Shown piece after piece: positions 42,235 to 50,700 of a stretch of 64,000 bases of DNA. Positions within the stretch are counted from its first letter, which is position 1; every line of letters starts with the position of its first letter. Location: positions 26,323 to 90,322 of the forward strand of contig NZ_JACHVU010000015.1 in assembly GCF_014190915.1 (NCBI RefSeq), written 5' to 3'. The notes below the pieces were generated by a model. The model was not told where the DNA came from. It saw only the letters and a list, made by a program, of their open reading frames with translations, and did not search any database. The translations under genes were made by a program, and so were the position numbers. The DNA is from Mycolicibacterium iranicum. Its GTDB lineage: Bacteria; Actinomycetota; Actinomycetes; Mycobacteriales; Mycobacteriaceae.

Positions 42235-42717
42235 GTGACTGTGACGCCGCGCCCCACCGCAGACCTGGTCGACGAGATCGGCCCCGACGTCCGCAGCTGC
42301 GATCTGCAGTTCCGCCAGTTCGGTGCCCGGTCCGAATTCGCCGGACCGATCACGACCGTGCGGTGCTTCGAGGACAACGCACTGCTCAAATCCGTACTGT
42401 CCGAACCGGGTAACGGCGGCGTGCTCGTCATCGACGGGGACGGGTCGCTGCACACCGCCCTGGTCGGCGACCTGATCGCCGAGCTCGGGCGCTCGAACGG
42501 CTGGTCCGGCCTGATCGTCAACGGCGCGGTCCGGGACGCCTCGACCCTGCGCACACTCGACATCGGCATCAAGGCGCTGGGCACCAATCCGCGCAAAAGC
42601 ACGAAGACCGGTGCGGGTGTGCGCGACGAGAGCGTGGAGTTCGGCGGCGTGGTGTTCACCCCGGGCGACATCGCCTACAGCGATGACGACGGCATCGTCG
42701 TCACCGCTGCAGGCTGA
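42235..42717 (+). CDS. rraA: RraA-family protein (regulator of RNase E activity / aldolase-like)
   Basis: A 160-residue RraA-fold protein (Rv3853, formerly annotated menG). Key stretches: GNGGVLVIDGDGSLHTALVGDL, GWSGLIVNGAVRD and GVVFTPGDIAYSDDDGIVV. RraA proteins bind and inhibit RNase E; some are oxaloacetate decarboxylases. GTG start at 42235. It converges on ethA, 29 bp apart. Confidence 0.92.
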   Translation: MTVTPRPTADLVDEIGPDVRSCDLQFRQFGARSEFAGPITTVRCFEDNALLKSVLSEPGNGGVLVIDGDGSLHTALVGDLIAELGRSNGWSGLIVNGAVRDASTLRTLDIGIKALGTNPRKSTKTGAGVRDESVEFGGVVFTPGDIAYSDDDGIVVTAAG

Positions 42718-42746
42718 GTCGTACGGGGTGGGTCAGGCGGGCCGGG

Positions 42747-44222
42747 TCAGGCTGACGCCGCCACCTGAGCGCGCTCGGACGTGAATTCCAGCGTGTCGTC
42801 GTCGATCTTGCCGTTGCGGATCACCCGCAGGTCGACCAGGTAGTTCTGCTTGAGCCGCCACGGCGCCTTGGATCCGGACTTCGGCAGGCGATCCAGTGCC
42901 CGCTTGATGTAGCCGGAGGTCAGATCGACGAACGGCCGGCGTTCGACATCGCTGCCGGGTTCGCGGGGCACGACGCTGTCGTAGCCGTTCTCCTCCATGT
43001 AGCGCAGCAACCGGCTGACGTACTCCGACGTCAGGTCGGCCTTCAGGGTCCACGACGCGTTGGTGTAGCCGAAGGTGAACGCCATGTTCGGCACGTCGGA
43101 CAGCATCATGCCTTTATAGGCCACCGAGTCGGCGAGGTCCTGGGGCTTCCCGTTGCGCAGCACATCGGCTCCGCCGAAGAACTGCACGTTCAAACCCGTT
43201 GCGGTGACGATGATGTCGGCGTCGAGATGCTCACCGGAGCTCAGCTGGATGCCGGTGGCCGTGAAACGCTCGATGGTGTCGGTGACGACGTCGGCCTTGC
43301 CCTTGCGGATGGCCTTGAAGATGTCACCGTTGGGCGCCAGACACACCCGCTGGTCCCACGGCTTGTAGTCGGGCGCGAAGTGGCGGTCGTAGTCGAATCC
43401 CTCGGGCAGACGCCGTTCGGCCATGGTGCGCAGGGCCTTTCGGAAAACGTTCGGCAGCGCACGAGCGAGCTGGTACTGCGCGGTCGCCTGCAGGATCGCC
43501 TTCCAGCGCACCGCCGTGTAGGCCGTCTTCTCCGGCAGCATGCGGTACGCGCGCGCGGCGAACGGGTCCTTGTCCGGCAGCGAGCCGATGTAGGTGGGGG
43601 TGCGCTGCAGCATCGTCACGTGGCCGGCGCCACTGTCGATCAGCGCAGGGATCAGCGTGATGGCGGTGGCACCGCTGCCGATCACGACCACCTTCTTGCC
43701 CTGGTAGTCCAGGTCTTCGGGCCAGTGCTGCGGGTGCACGACGGTGCCGGTGAAGTCCTCGGCGCCGGGGAACTCGGGCGAGAAGCCCTCGTCGTAGTTG
43801 TAGTAGCCGCTGCAGGCCCACAGGAAGCCGGTGTTGAGCTGGATGCGCTCGCCGTCGCGGTCGATCGTGAGCTCCCAGTGCCGCTCCTCGTCGGACCAGT
43901 TGGCCGACACCACCTTGTGGCTGTAGCGGACGTGCTTGTCGATGCCGTTCTCCCGGGCCGCCTCGTCGATGTAGTTCCAGATCGAGGGTCCGTCGGCGAT
44001 CATCTGATCGGTGGCCCACGGCTTGAAGTGGAAGCCGAGGGTGTACATGTCGGAATCCGAGCGGATACCGGGGTACTTGAAGAGGTCCCAGGTACCGCCG
44101 AGACGCTCGCGCCGTTCCAGGACGGCGTAGCTCTTGCCGGGACAGTTCTGCTGGAGGTGCCAGGCGGCGCTGATGCCGGAGATGCCGGCCCCGACGATGA
44201 CTACGTCGACAAATTCGGTCAT
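42747..44222 (-). CDS. ethA: Baeyer-Villiger monooxygenase EthA
   Basis: A 491-residue FAD/NADPH monooxygenase. The FAD motif is GAGISG (residues 11-16), the Baeyer-Villiger fingerprint is FTGTVVHPQHW, and the NADPH motif is GSGATAI. It oxidises ketones to esters; in M. tuberculosis it also activates ethionamide. Divergent from ethR across a 76-bp palindromic operator. Confidence 0.94.
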   Translation of the reverse strand: MTEFVDVVIVGAGISGISAAWHLQQNCPGKSYAVLERRERLGGTWDLFKYPGIRSDSDMYTLGFHFKPWATDQMIADGPSIWNYIDEAARENGIDKHVRYSHKVVSANWSDEERHWELTIDRDGERIQLNTGFLWACSGYYNYDEGFSPEFPGAEDFTGTVVHPQHWPEDLDYQGKKVVVIGSGATAITLIPALIDSGAGHVTMLQRTPTYIGSLPDKDPFAARAYRMLPEKTAYTAVRWKAILQATAQYQLARALPNVFRKALRTMAERRLPEGFDYDRHFAPDYKPWDQRVCLAPNGDIFKAIRKGKADVVTDTIERFTATGIQLSSGEHLDADIIVTATGLNVQFFGGADVLRNGKPQDLADSVAYKGMMLSDVPNMAFTFGYTNASWTLKADLTSEYVSRLLRYMEENGYDSVVPREPGSDVERRPFVDLTSGYIKRALDRLPKSGSKAPWRLKQNYLVDLRVIRNGKIDDDTLEFTSERAQVAASA

Positions 44223-44242
44223 GGCGTAAAGCTATCAACGCT

Positions 44243-44281
44243 GTGTCGAGCGAGTCAACACCCTGTTGAATCTTTCGACAC
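44243..44281. promoter_or_regulatory. Nested palindromic ethA-ethR operator
   Basis: Two inverted repeats share one centre at 44262: outer GTGTCGA (44243-44249) with TCGACAC (44275-44281), inner TCAACA (44255-44260) with TGTTGA (44264-44269). It fills the ethA-ethR spacer, where EthR binds cooperatively as several dimers in M. tuberculosis. A further GTGTCGA starts at the ethR start codon (44299). Confidence 0.85.
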
Positions 44282-44298
44282 CGTGTAAAGTCTGACGG

Positions 44299-44952
44299 GT
44301 GTCGACAGCTGTGACCCCCACGAATCAGCCCCGGTCCGCGCGAGGCCGCCGTGCCGCCCGCCCGTCGGGCGACGACCGGGAGCTGGCGATCCTGGAGACC
44401 GCCGAACGTCTGCTGCAGGACCGGTCGCTGGCCGAGATCTCCGTCGACGACCTGGCCAAGGGGGCGGGTATCTCGCGGCCCACCTTCTACTTCTACTTCG
44501 GCTCCAAGGACGCGGTGCTGCTGACGCTGCTGGAGCGGGTCATCGCCGAGGCGGATGCCGCGCTGGAGGACCTGATCGCCAACCGTCCGGCCGAACGGCG
44601 CGCGATCTGGCGACGCGGCATCGACGTCTTCGTCTCGACGTTCGGTGCGCACCGCGCGGTCTGCGCGGCCACCGTCGGCGTCAAGAACAGCCACTCCGAA
44701 GCGCGCGAACTCTGGTCGCGCTCGATGCAGCGCTGGATCGACCACATCGCGGCGGTGATCGAGGCCGAACGGGCCGACGGGGCGGCGCCCGTGACGCTGC
44801 CCGCGGTCGAGTTGTCCACGGCGCTGAACCTGATGAACGAGTCGGTCATGACGGCGGCCTTCGCCGGCCACCAGCCCTCCATCCCCGATCACCGCGTGCT
44901 GGACAACCTCGTCCACATCTGGGTGACCAGCATCTACGGCGAGATGGTCTGA
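44299..44952 (+). CDS. ethR: TetR-family repressor EthR
   Basis: A 217-residue repressor of ethA. The TetR helix-turn-helix is at about 35-75 (ISVDDLAKGAGISRPTFYFYFGSKDAVL) and a helical ligand pocket makes up the rest. GTG start at 44299. It should autoregulate through the shared operator and release DNA on binding a hydrophobic ligand. Confidence 0.93.
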   Translation: MSTAVTPTNQPRSARGRRAARPSGDDRELAILETAERLLQDRSLAEISVDDLAKGAGISRPTFYFYFGSKDAVLLTLLERVIAEADAALEDLIANRPAERRAIWRRGIDVFVSTFGAHRAVCAATVGVKNSHSEARELWSRSMQRWIDHIAAVIEAERADGAAPVTLPAVELSTALNLMNESVMTAAFAGHQPSIPDHRVLDNLVHIWVTSIYGEMV

Positions 44953-44976
44953 TCTGTCGGACCGGGATGCGAACAT

Positions 44977-46212
44977 ATGTTCGTGTCCGCTCCAGTCCGG
45001 CCGGCAGCCCGGTCGGCGACGATCCTGCACGCTGATCTCGACTCGTTCTACGCCTCGGTCGAGCAGCGCGACGACCCTTCCCTGCGCGGTCGGCCGGTGA
45101 TCGTCGGCGGCGGGGTCGTGCTCGCCGCCAGCTACGAGGCGAAGGCCTACGGGGTGCGGACCGCGATGGGCGGCCGGCAGGCCCGCGCACTGTGTCCGCA
45201 GGCGATCGTCGTGCCGCCCAGGATGTCGGCGTACTCGGCGGCCAGCGACGCAGTCTTCGAGGTCTTCCGTGACACCACACCCGTCGTGGAGCCGCTGTCG
45301 GTGGACGAGGCCTTCCTCGACGTGTCGGGGCTGCGCCGGGTGTCGGGCACCCCCGTGCAGATCGGGGCCCGGCTGCGCGAGCGGGTGCGCGACGAGGTCG
45401 GCCTGCCGATCACGGTCGGCATCGCCCGCACCAAGTTCCTGGCGAAGGTGGCCAGCCAGGAGGGCAAACCCGACGGGTTGCTCCTGGTCCCGCCCGACCG
45501 CGAGCTCGCATTCCTGCATCCGCTGCCGGTGCGGCGGTTGTGGGGAGTGGGCGCCAAGACCGCCGACAAGCTGCGCGTGCACGGTATCGAGACCGTCGCC
45601 GACGTGGCCGAACTGAGCGAGGCGACCCTCGGGTCGATGGTCGGCGGGGCGATGGGCCGCCAGCTGTTCGCGTTGTCGCGCAACGTCGACCGGCGCCGGG
45701 TGGTGACCGGGCAGCGCCGCCGATCGGTGGGCGCGCAACGCGCACTGGGCCGGGCGGGGAACTCGATGTCCGCCGACGAGGTCGACGCGGTGGTCGTGAA
45801 CCTCGTCGACCGGATCACCCGGCGGATGCGCACGGCGGGGCGGTCGGGGCGCACCGTGGTGCTGCGGCTGCGGTTCGACGATTTCGGCCGCGCCACCCGC
45901 TCGCACACCATGCCCAGGGCCACGGCGTCGACGGACCAGATCCTCGGGGCAGCCCGGCGACTCGTCGACGGCGCGGCGCCGCTGATCGCCCAGCGCGGGT
46001 TGACGTTGATCGGTTTCGCGGTGTGCAACATCGACCGCGACGGCGCCCAGCAGCTCGAACTGCCCCTCACGCACGGCCCCGATCCCCACGATTCCCTGAC
46101 CATCGACCTCGCCATCGACAAGGTGCGTGGACGCTACGGCAACACGGCGCTCACGCGGGGCGTGCTGGTCGGCCGCGACCCGGGCTGGGAGATGCCGATG
46201 CTGCCCGACTAG
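44977..46212 (+). CDS. dinB: Y-family DNA polymerase IV (DinB3 type)
   Basis: A 411-residue translesion polymerase. The palm begins ILHADLDSFYASVEQ with the catalytic Asp residues and an aromatic steric-gate Phe; the second catalytic pair is in LSVDEAFLDVSG. Thumb and little-finger domains follow, and a C-terminal QLELPL resembles a beta-clamp-binding motif. The position beside ethR corresponds to dinB3 of M. smegmatis; M. tuberculosis lacks a polymerase here. It starts 24 bp after ethR. Confidence 0.92.
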   Translation: MFVSAPVRPAARSATILHADLDSFYASVEQRDDPSLRGRPVIVGGGVVLAASYEAKAYGVRTAMGGRQARALCPQAIVVPPRMSAYSAASDAVFEVFRDTTPVVEPLSVDEAFLDVSGLRRVSGTPVQIGARLRERVRDEVGLPITVGIARTKFLAKVASQEGKPDGLLLVPPDRELAFLHPLPVRRLWGVGAKTADKLRVHGIETVADVAELSEATLGSMVGGAMGRQLFALSRNVDRRRVVTGQRRRSVGAQRALGRAGNSMSADEVDAVVVNLVDRITRRMRTAGRSGRTVVLRLRFDDFGRATRSHTMPRATASTDQILGAARRLVDGAAPLIAQRGLTLIGFAVCNIDRDGAQQLELPLTHGPDPHDSLTIDLAIDKVRGRYGNTALTRGVLVGRDPGWEMPMLPD

Positions 46213-46213
46213 A

Positions 46214-47218
46214 TCAGGAGCTCGTCCAAGCGAGCAGCTTGTCGGCGCTCCAGGTGTTGACGATGCGTTCGGCGTCCAGCCCGGCGTCCACGGCACGCTG
46301 GGCGCCGTAGCCGAGGAACTCCAGCTGGCCCGGGGCGTGGGAGTCGGTGTCGATGGAGAACACGCAGCCGATGTCCATCGCGAGCGTGAGCAGGCGCGTG
46401 GGAGGGTCCCGGCGTTCGGGGCGGGAGTTGATCTCTACGGCGGTGCCGGCGTCGCGGCACAGACCGAACACCTTTTCCGCGTCGAACTGCGACTCCGGGC
46501 GTTGCCCGCGGCCGCCGGTGACCAGCCGCCCGGTGCAGTGACCGAGCACGTCGGTGTGCGGGTTGGCGACGGCCTTGAGCATCCGCCGGGTCATCGACGG
46601 CGCATCCATCGCGAGCTTGGAGTGGACGCTCGCGACCACGATGTCGAGGCGTTCGAGGAGCTCGGGTTCCTGGTCCAGCGAACCGTCTTCGAGAATGTCG
46701 ACCTCGATGCCGGTGAGGATCCGCATCGGGGCGACCATCTCGCGGATCTCGTCGATGACGTCGAGCTGCCGGCGCAGACGTTCCGGCGAGAGCCCGTTGG
46801 CAATCCGCAGCCGCGGCGAATGGTCGGTCAGCGCGCAGTACTCGTGGCCCAGGTCGCGGGCGGCCATCATCATCTCTTCGATGGGCGCCGATCCGTCCGA
46901 CCAGTTCGAGTGAACGTGCAGATCGCCGCGCAGCGCGGCCCGGATGTCTCCCCCGCCGAGATCCTGGGCGTTCTCCCGCAACTCGACCAGGACGTCGGGT
47001 TCCTGGCCGGCCCAGGCCTGCGCGATGACCCTGGCCGTCTTCGGCCCGATCTTGGGCAGCGACTGCCAGCTGTTGGCCGTGCCGTGCTTCTCCCGCTGGG
47101 CGTCGGTGAGCCCTTCGACGACATCGGCGGCGGTGCGGTAGGCCATCACCCGCCGCGGGTCCTCGCGGGCACGGTCCTTGAAGTACGCGATCTGACGCAA
47201 CGCGATGACCGGGTCCAT
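46214..47218 (-). CDS. PHP-domain phosphoesterase with N-terminal HhH (Rv3856c homologue)
   Basis: A 334-residue protein. A helix-hairpin-helix-type region (LPKIGPKTARVIAQAWAG, about 45-65) is followed by a PHP metal-dependent phosphoesterase domain (LRGDLHVHSNWSDGSAPIEEM, YCALTDHSPRL, GIEVDIL, VHSKLAMD, EINSRPERRDPP). This resembles the PolX C-terminal part without the polymerase. A role in DNA repair or nucleotide phosphate removal is inferred. It converges on dinB with 1 bp between the stops. Confidence 0.88.
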   Translation of the reverse strand: MDPVIALRQIAYFKDRAREDPRRVMAYRTAADVVEGLTDAQREKHGTANSWQSLPKIGPKTARVIAQAWAGQEPDVLVELRENAQDLGGGDIRAALRGDLHVHSNWSDGSAPIEEMMMAARDLGHEYCALTDHSPRLRIANGLSPERLRRQLDVIDEIREMVAPMRILTGIEVDILEDGSLDQEPELLERLDIVVASVHSKLAMDAPSMTRRMLKAVANPHTDVLGHCTGRLVTGGRGQRPESQFDAEKVFGLCRDAGTAVEINSRPERRDPPTRLLTLAMDIGCVFSIDTDSHAPGQLEFLGYGAQRAVDAGLDAERIVNTWSADKLLAWTSS

Positions 47219-47234
47219 GCGTCCAGTGTGCCGC

Positions 47235-47804
47235 TTAGCTGCTCCAGCGCGGGTCGCGTCCGGTCAGGGCGATGGTGCGACTGAGCAGCGGTGCGTCGTC
47301 GGAGACCGGGACCGGCGCGCCGAACAAGCCCTCGATGGGCTCGCCTGCGGAGAACGCGGCGACGTGGTCGCCTACCGCGGCGAGCGTCGTGCCGTCCACC
47401 TCGTACGGGAGTCCCGCCGCCACCGCGACGTCCCACCCGTGCACGACGACCTCGGTCAGCGCGATCATGCCGCCGACGTCGGCCGGGAAGTCGACGCCGC
47501 CGGCCCGCGACATTCCCTCCCACGCGGCGGGGTCTCGCCATGCGTCGGCCAAGCGGGCGAGATACTGCGGATACGACACGCGCCAGCCGTCGTGCACGCC
47601 GCCGCCCATCTCGGGCGGCGCGTCGGTCAATTCGCCGAACTCCTTTTTCGCGGCGGCCTCGAACGCCAGGGACAGTCCACCGATGTGCGCCAGGACGGCA
47701 TCGAGAGTCATGTCGCCACACGGCGTGGCGGCGGCCAGCTGGTCATCGCGCACCAAAGCGATCAATTCGGCGGTGCGTGCGCACGCCTCGGTCATATCGA
47801 TCAT
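47235..47804 (-). CDS. DinB-like / TIGR03086-type metal-binding protein
   Basis: A 189-residue helical-bundle protein of the mycothiol-dependent DinB superfamily. Typical features are TPCGDMTLDAVLAHIGGLS and LTEVVVHGWDVAVA, whose His residues form the metal site. Family members are mycothiol-dependent isomerases or S-transferases. Start ATG 47802-47804; divergent from the flavin oxidoreductase. Confidence 0.85.
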   Translation of the reverse strand: MIDMTEACARTAELIALVRDDQLAAATPCGDMTLDAVLAHIGGLSLAFEAAAKKEFGELTDAPPEMGGGVHDGWRVSYPQYLARLADAWRDPAAWEGMSRAGGVDFPADVGGMIALTEVVVHGWDVAVAAGLPYEVDGTTLAAVGDHVAAFSAGEPIEGLFGAPVPVSDDAPLLSRTIALTGRDPRWSS

Positions 47805-47866
47805 GGGTGTACTGACCCTATGAGCACGACGAAGTCATCACCGCAGATCGGCCTAGAGTCGATCGG

Positions 47867-48727
47867 GTGAGATTCGCATTCAAGACCTCCCCGCAGAACA
47901 CGACCTGGTCCGACATGCTGGCCATCTGGAAGACCGCCGACGACATCGACGTCTTCGAGTCCGGCTGGACCTTCGATCACTTCTATCCGATCTTCTCCGA
48001 CTCGACCGGCCCGTGCCTGGAAGGCTGGATCACCCTGACCGCGCTGGCGCAGGCCACGACGCGTCTTCGGGTGGGCGTGCTGGTCACCGGGATCCACTAC
48101 CGGCACCCCGCCGTGCTGGCCAACATGGCCTCCGCACTCGACATCGTCTCCGACGGCCGGCTCGAACTCGGGATCGGCGCCGGGTGGAACGAGGAGGAGT
48201 CCGGCGCCTACGGCATCGAGCTCGGCACGATCAGGGAGCGGTTCGACCGGTTCGAGGAGGCCTGCCAGGTGCTGCGTGGCCTGCTGAGCCAGGAGACCAC
48301 CACCTTCGACGGCACCTACTACCAACTCAAGGACGCCCGCAACGAACCGAAGGGGCCCCAGCAGCCGCATCCGCCGATCTGCATCGGCGGCAACGGCGAG
48401 AAACGCACCCTGCGCATCACCGCCCAGTACGCCGACCACTGGAACTTCGTCGGTGGCACCCCGCAGGAGTTCGCGCGTAAGCGCGACGTGCTCGCGCGCC
48501 ACTGCGTGGACGTCGGGCGCGATCCGAAGGAGATCATGTTGTCGGCCCATGTCCGGCTCGGTGAGGACCGCGATTACGGCGCGGTGATCGACGAGGCCGC
48601 TGCGCTGGGAGCCGAGGGCCTCGATCTGGCGATCGTGTACCTGCCGCCGCCCTACGACCCGGCCGTATTGGAGCCGCTGGCGGACAGGATCCGCGCATCC
48701 GGGCTGCTCGACAGCAAAGCCGAATGA
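47867..48727 (+). CDS. LLM-class F420/FMN-dependent oxidoreductase
   Basis: A 286-residue luciferase-like TIM-barrel oxidoreductase. Signature stretches: FESGWTFDHFYPIF, LRVGVLVTGIHYRHPAVLANMASALDIVSDGRLELGIGAGWNEEE, and ICIGGNGEKRTLRI. In mycobacteria most such proteins use coenzyme F420. The substrate is unknown. GTG start at 47867. Confidence 0.9.
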   Translation: MRFAFKTSPQNTTWSDMLAIWKTADDIDVFESGWTFDHFYPIFSDSTGPCLEGWITLTALAQATTRLRVGVLVTGIHYRHPAVLANMASALDIVSDGRLELGIGAGWNEEESGAYGIELGTIRERFDRFEEACQVLRGLLSQETTTFDGTYYQLKDARNEPKGPQQPHPPICIGGNGEKRTLRITAQYADHWNFVGGTPQEFARKRDVLARHCVDVGRDPKEIMLSAHVRLGEDRDYGAVIDEAAALGAEGLDLAIVYLPPPYDPAVLEPLADRIRASGLLDSKAE

Positions 48728-48805
48728 CGATCACGAAACGATAACGGTCAGGCAAACAAACCGTCACGGCCCCCGGGGCGGCGCAGCCGACCGAGGAGGA
48801 GTTCG

Positions 48806-48946
48806 CTAGATCCCGTAGCGGAGGAGCTCGTCGGCGGTGATGAGCCGCTCGGCCTTCGCGGGGAATTCACGGCTCTTGACCGGGTGACGGAACAACGTCC
48901 AGGCGATTCGACCCACCCGTGACCGGGCAATCGGGTTGAGGTACAT
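48806..48946 (-). CDS. 46-residue conserved-looking small protein
   Basis: ATG at 48944-48946 is preceded by AGGAG with an 8-nt gap. The protein starts MYLNPIARSRVGRIAW and ends ADELLRYGI; it is basic and amphipathic, with a Trp and hydrophobic residues spaced for membrane contact. It sits downstream of gltD like Rv3857c in M. tuberculosis, but I cannot confirm homology. Good codon use and ribosome-binding site support translation. Confidence 0.65.
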   Translation of the reverse strand: MYLNPIARSRVGRIAWTLFRHPVKSREFPAKAERLITADELLRYGI

Positions 48947-49153
48947 GGCGATTACTCCTGCGGTGTGCAATAGCTGAACCGGGGAGAAACCTTACCCCAG
49001 CTCTCTCACCAAGTCATTAGATACCTGGGCGTCGGCAAACTCCTGCAGGCACGCCGAACAAAGATCGGATGTTTTTGGAGTGACTGGTGTTACTGGAGTG
49101 ACACAGCGAGACCGGCCCGAGACATCAAGATCACCGAATTGCGACGCACAACG

Positions 49154-49214
49154 CACCGAGACCGCGCACAGATCGCCGATTGATTCAAAAAAGCGATCTG
49201 TCGCGGTCTCGGTG
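49154..49214 (-). terminator. Long stem-loop downstream of gltD
   Basis: Arms at 49154-49176 and 49193-49214 pair over 22 bp with a single bulged C; the arms contain CACCGAGACCGCG and its complement. The 16-nt loop contains six A (six T on the minus strand). It begins 20 nt after the gltD stop, so it is most simply the gltBD terminator, although no U-tract follows the stem. Confidence 0.75.
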
Positions 49215-49233
49215 TGCGCGACGGTCCGTGGAC

Positions 49234-50700
49234 TCAGCGCTGCGGCGCGGCGGTGGGGCTGATCGGGACCGGCAGAGCCGACTGTCCCATCAGGTAGGTG
49301 TCGACCGCCGCGGCCGCGGCGCGGCCCTCGGCGATGGCCCACACGATCAGCGACTGGCCGCGGCCCATGTCGCCGGCGACGTAGACCCCGGGCACCGACG
49401 TGGCGAACGCGGCGTCCCGCGTCACGTTGCCCCGCTCGTTGAACTCGACACCCAGATCGGTGAGCAGGCCCTCGCGCTCCGGACCGGTGAAGCCCATCGC
49501 CAGCAGAACCAGGTCGGCCTCCATCTCAAAGTCCGAGCCCTCGACCTTCTCGAACTTGCCGGCGTTCATCACGACCTCGTGGCCGCGCAGACCCGTCACC
49601 CGGCCGTTCTCCCCGACGAACTGCTCGGTGTTCACCGAGTAGACGCGCTCGCCGCCCTCTTCGTGCGCCGAGGTGACGCGGTACATCATCGGGTAGGTCG
49701 GCCACGGCGTCGAGTCGGCCCTGGTCTCCGGCGGACGCGGCATGATCTCGAATTGGTGCACGCTGACCGCGCCCTGGCGGTGCGAGGTGCCCAGGCAGTC
49801 GGCGCCGGTGTCGCCACCGCCGATGATGATGACCTTCTTGCCCTTGGCGGTGATCGGCGGCTCGCCGTCCTCACCCAGAACGGGGTCGCCGAGCTGCACC
49901 CGGTTGGCCCACGGCAGGAACTCCATGGCCTGGTGGATCCCGTCGAGGTCGCGTCCCGGAATCGGCAGGTCCCGGCGCGCGGTCGCACCACCGGCCAGCA
50001 CGACGGCGTTGAACTCCGACCGGAGCTGGGCGGCCGTGATGTCGACCCCGACGTTCACACCGGCGCGGAACTCGGTGCCCTCGGCCTCCATCTGCGCCAG
50101 CCGGCGGTCGATGTGGCGCTTCTCCATCTTGAATTCCGGGATGCCGTAGCGCAGCAGCCCGCCGATGCGGTCGTCGCGCTCGAACACGGTGACCTTGTGG
50201 CCGGCGCGGGTGAGCTGCTGTGCCGCGGCGAGTCCCGCCGGACCCGAGCCGATGACGGCGACGGACTTGCCGGTCAGCTTGGTCGGCGGCAGCGGCACGA
50301 CCCAACCCTCGTTGAAGGCATTGTCGATGATCTCGACCTCGACCTGCTTGATCGTGACCGGATCCTGGTTGATGCCCAGCACGCAGGAGCCCTCGCAGGG
50401 CGCCGGGCACAACCGCCCGGTGAACTCCGGGAAGTTGTTGGTGGCGTGCAGTCGCTCGATGGCTTCGCGCCAACGGTCGGTGCGGACCAGGTCGTTCCAC
50501 TCGGGGATCAGGTTGCCCAGCGGACAACCGTTGTGGCAGAACGGGATACCGCAGTCCATGCAGCGGCTGGCCTGCACCTTGAGGGTGTCGTGGGAGAAGT
50601 CCTCGTAGACCTCTTTCCAGTCCTTCAGGCGCAGGTCGACCGGCCGCCGCTGCGGGGTCTCGCGGTGGGTGTTCTTCAGGAAGCCCTTCGGGTCAGCCAT
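49234..50700 (-). CDS. gltD: Glutamate synthase small subunit
   Basis: A 488-residue NADPH-dependent flavoprotein subunit of GOGAT that feeds electrons to GltB. N-terminal cysteines in CMDCGIPFCHNGCP and CPAPCEGSC bind two [4Fe-4S] clusters, FAD binds at GSGPAGL and NADPH at GGGDTGADC. ATG at 50698-50700 (MADPKGFLK) overlaps the gltB stop by 8 bp; a longer frame reaching 50727 is not used. Confidence 0.95.
   Translation of the reverse strand: MADPKGFLKNTHRETPQRRPVDLRLKDWKEVYEDFSHDTLKVQASRCMDCGIPFCHNGCPLGNLIPEWNDLVRTDRWREAIERLHATNNFPEFTGRLCPAPCEGSCVLGINQDPVTIKQVEVEIIDNAFNEGWVVPLPPTKLTGKSVAVIGSGPAGLAAAQQLTRAGHKVTVFERDDRIGGLLRYGIPEFKMEKRHIDRRLAQMEAEGTEFRAGVNVGVDITAAQLRSEFNAVVLAGGATARRDLPIPGRDLDGIHQAMEFLPWANRVQLGDPVLGEDGEPPITAKGKKVIIIGGGDTGADCLGTSHRQGAVSVHQFEIMPRPPETRADSTPWPTYPMMYRVTSAHEEGGERVYSVNTEQFVGENGRVTGLRGHEVVMNAGKFEKVEGSDFEMEADLVLLAMGFTGPEREGLLTDLGVEFNERGNVTRDAAFATSVPGVYVAGDMGRGQSLIVWAIAEGRAAAAAVDTYLMGQSALPVPISPTAAPQR

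Noticed and set aside
43324..46296. Minus-strand open frame spanning ethA 3', ethR and dinB
   Set aside because: It reads against ethR and dinB and continues out of frame through ethA; all three genes have clear signatures.
48748..48930. 60-codon minus-strand frame overlapping the 46-residue gene
   Set aside because: It has no ribosome-binding site and is Ser/Pro/Arg-rich; the overlapping frame has AGGAG and a better protein.
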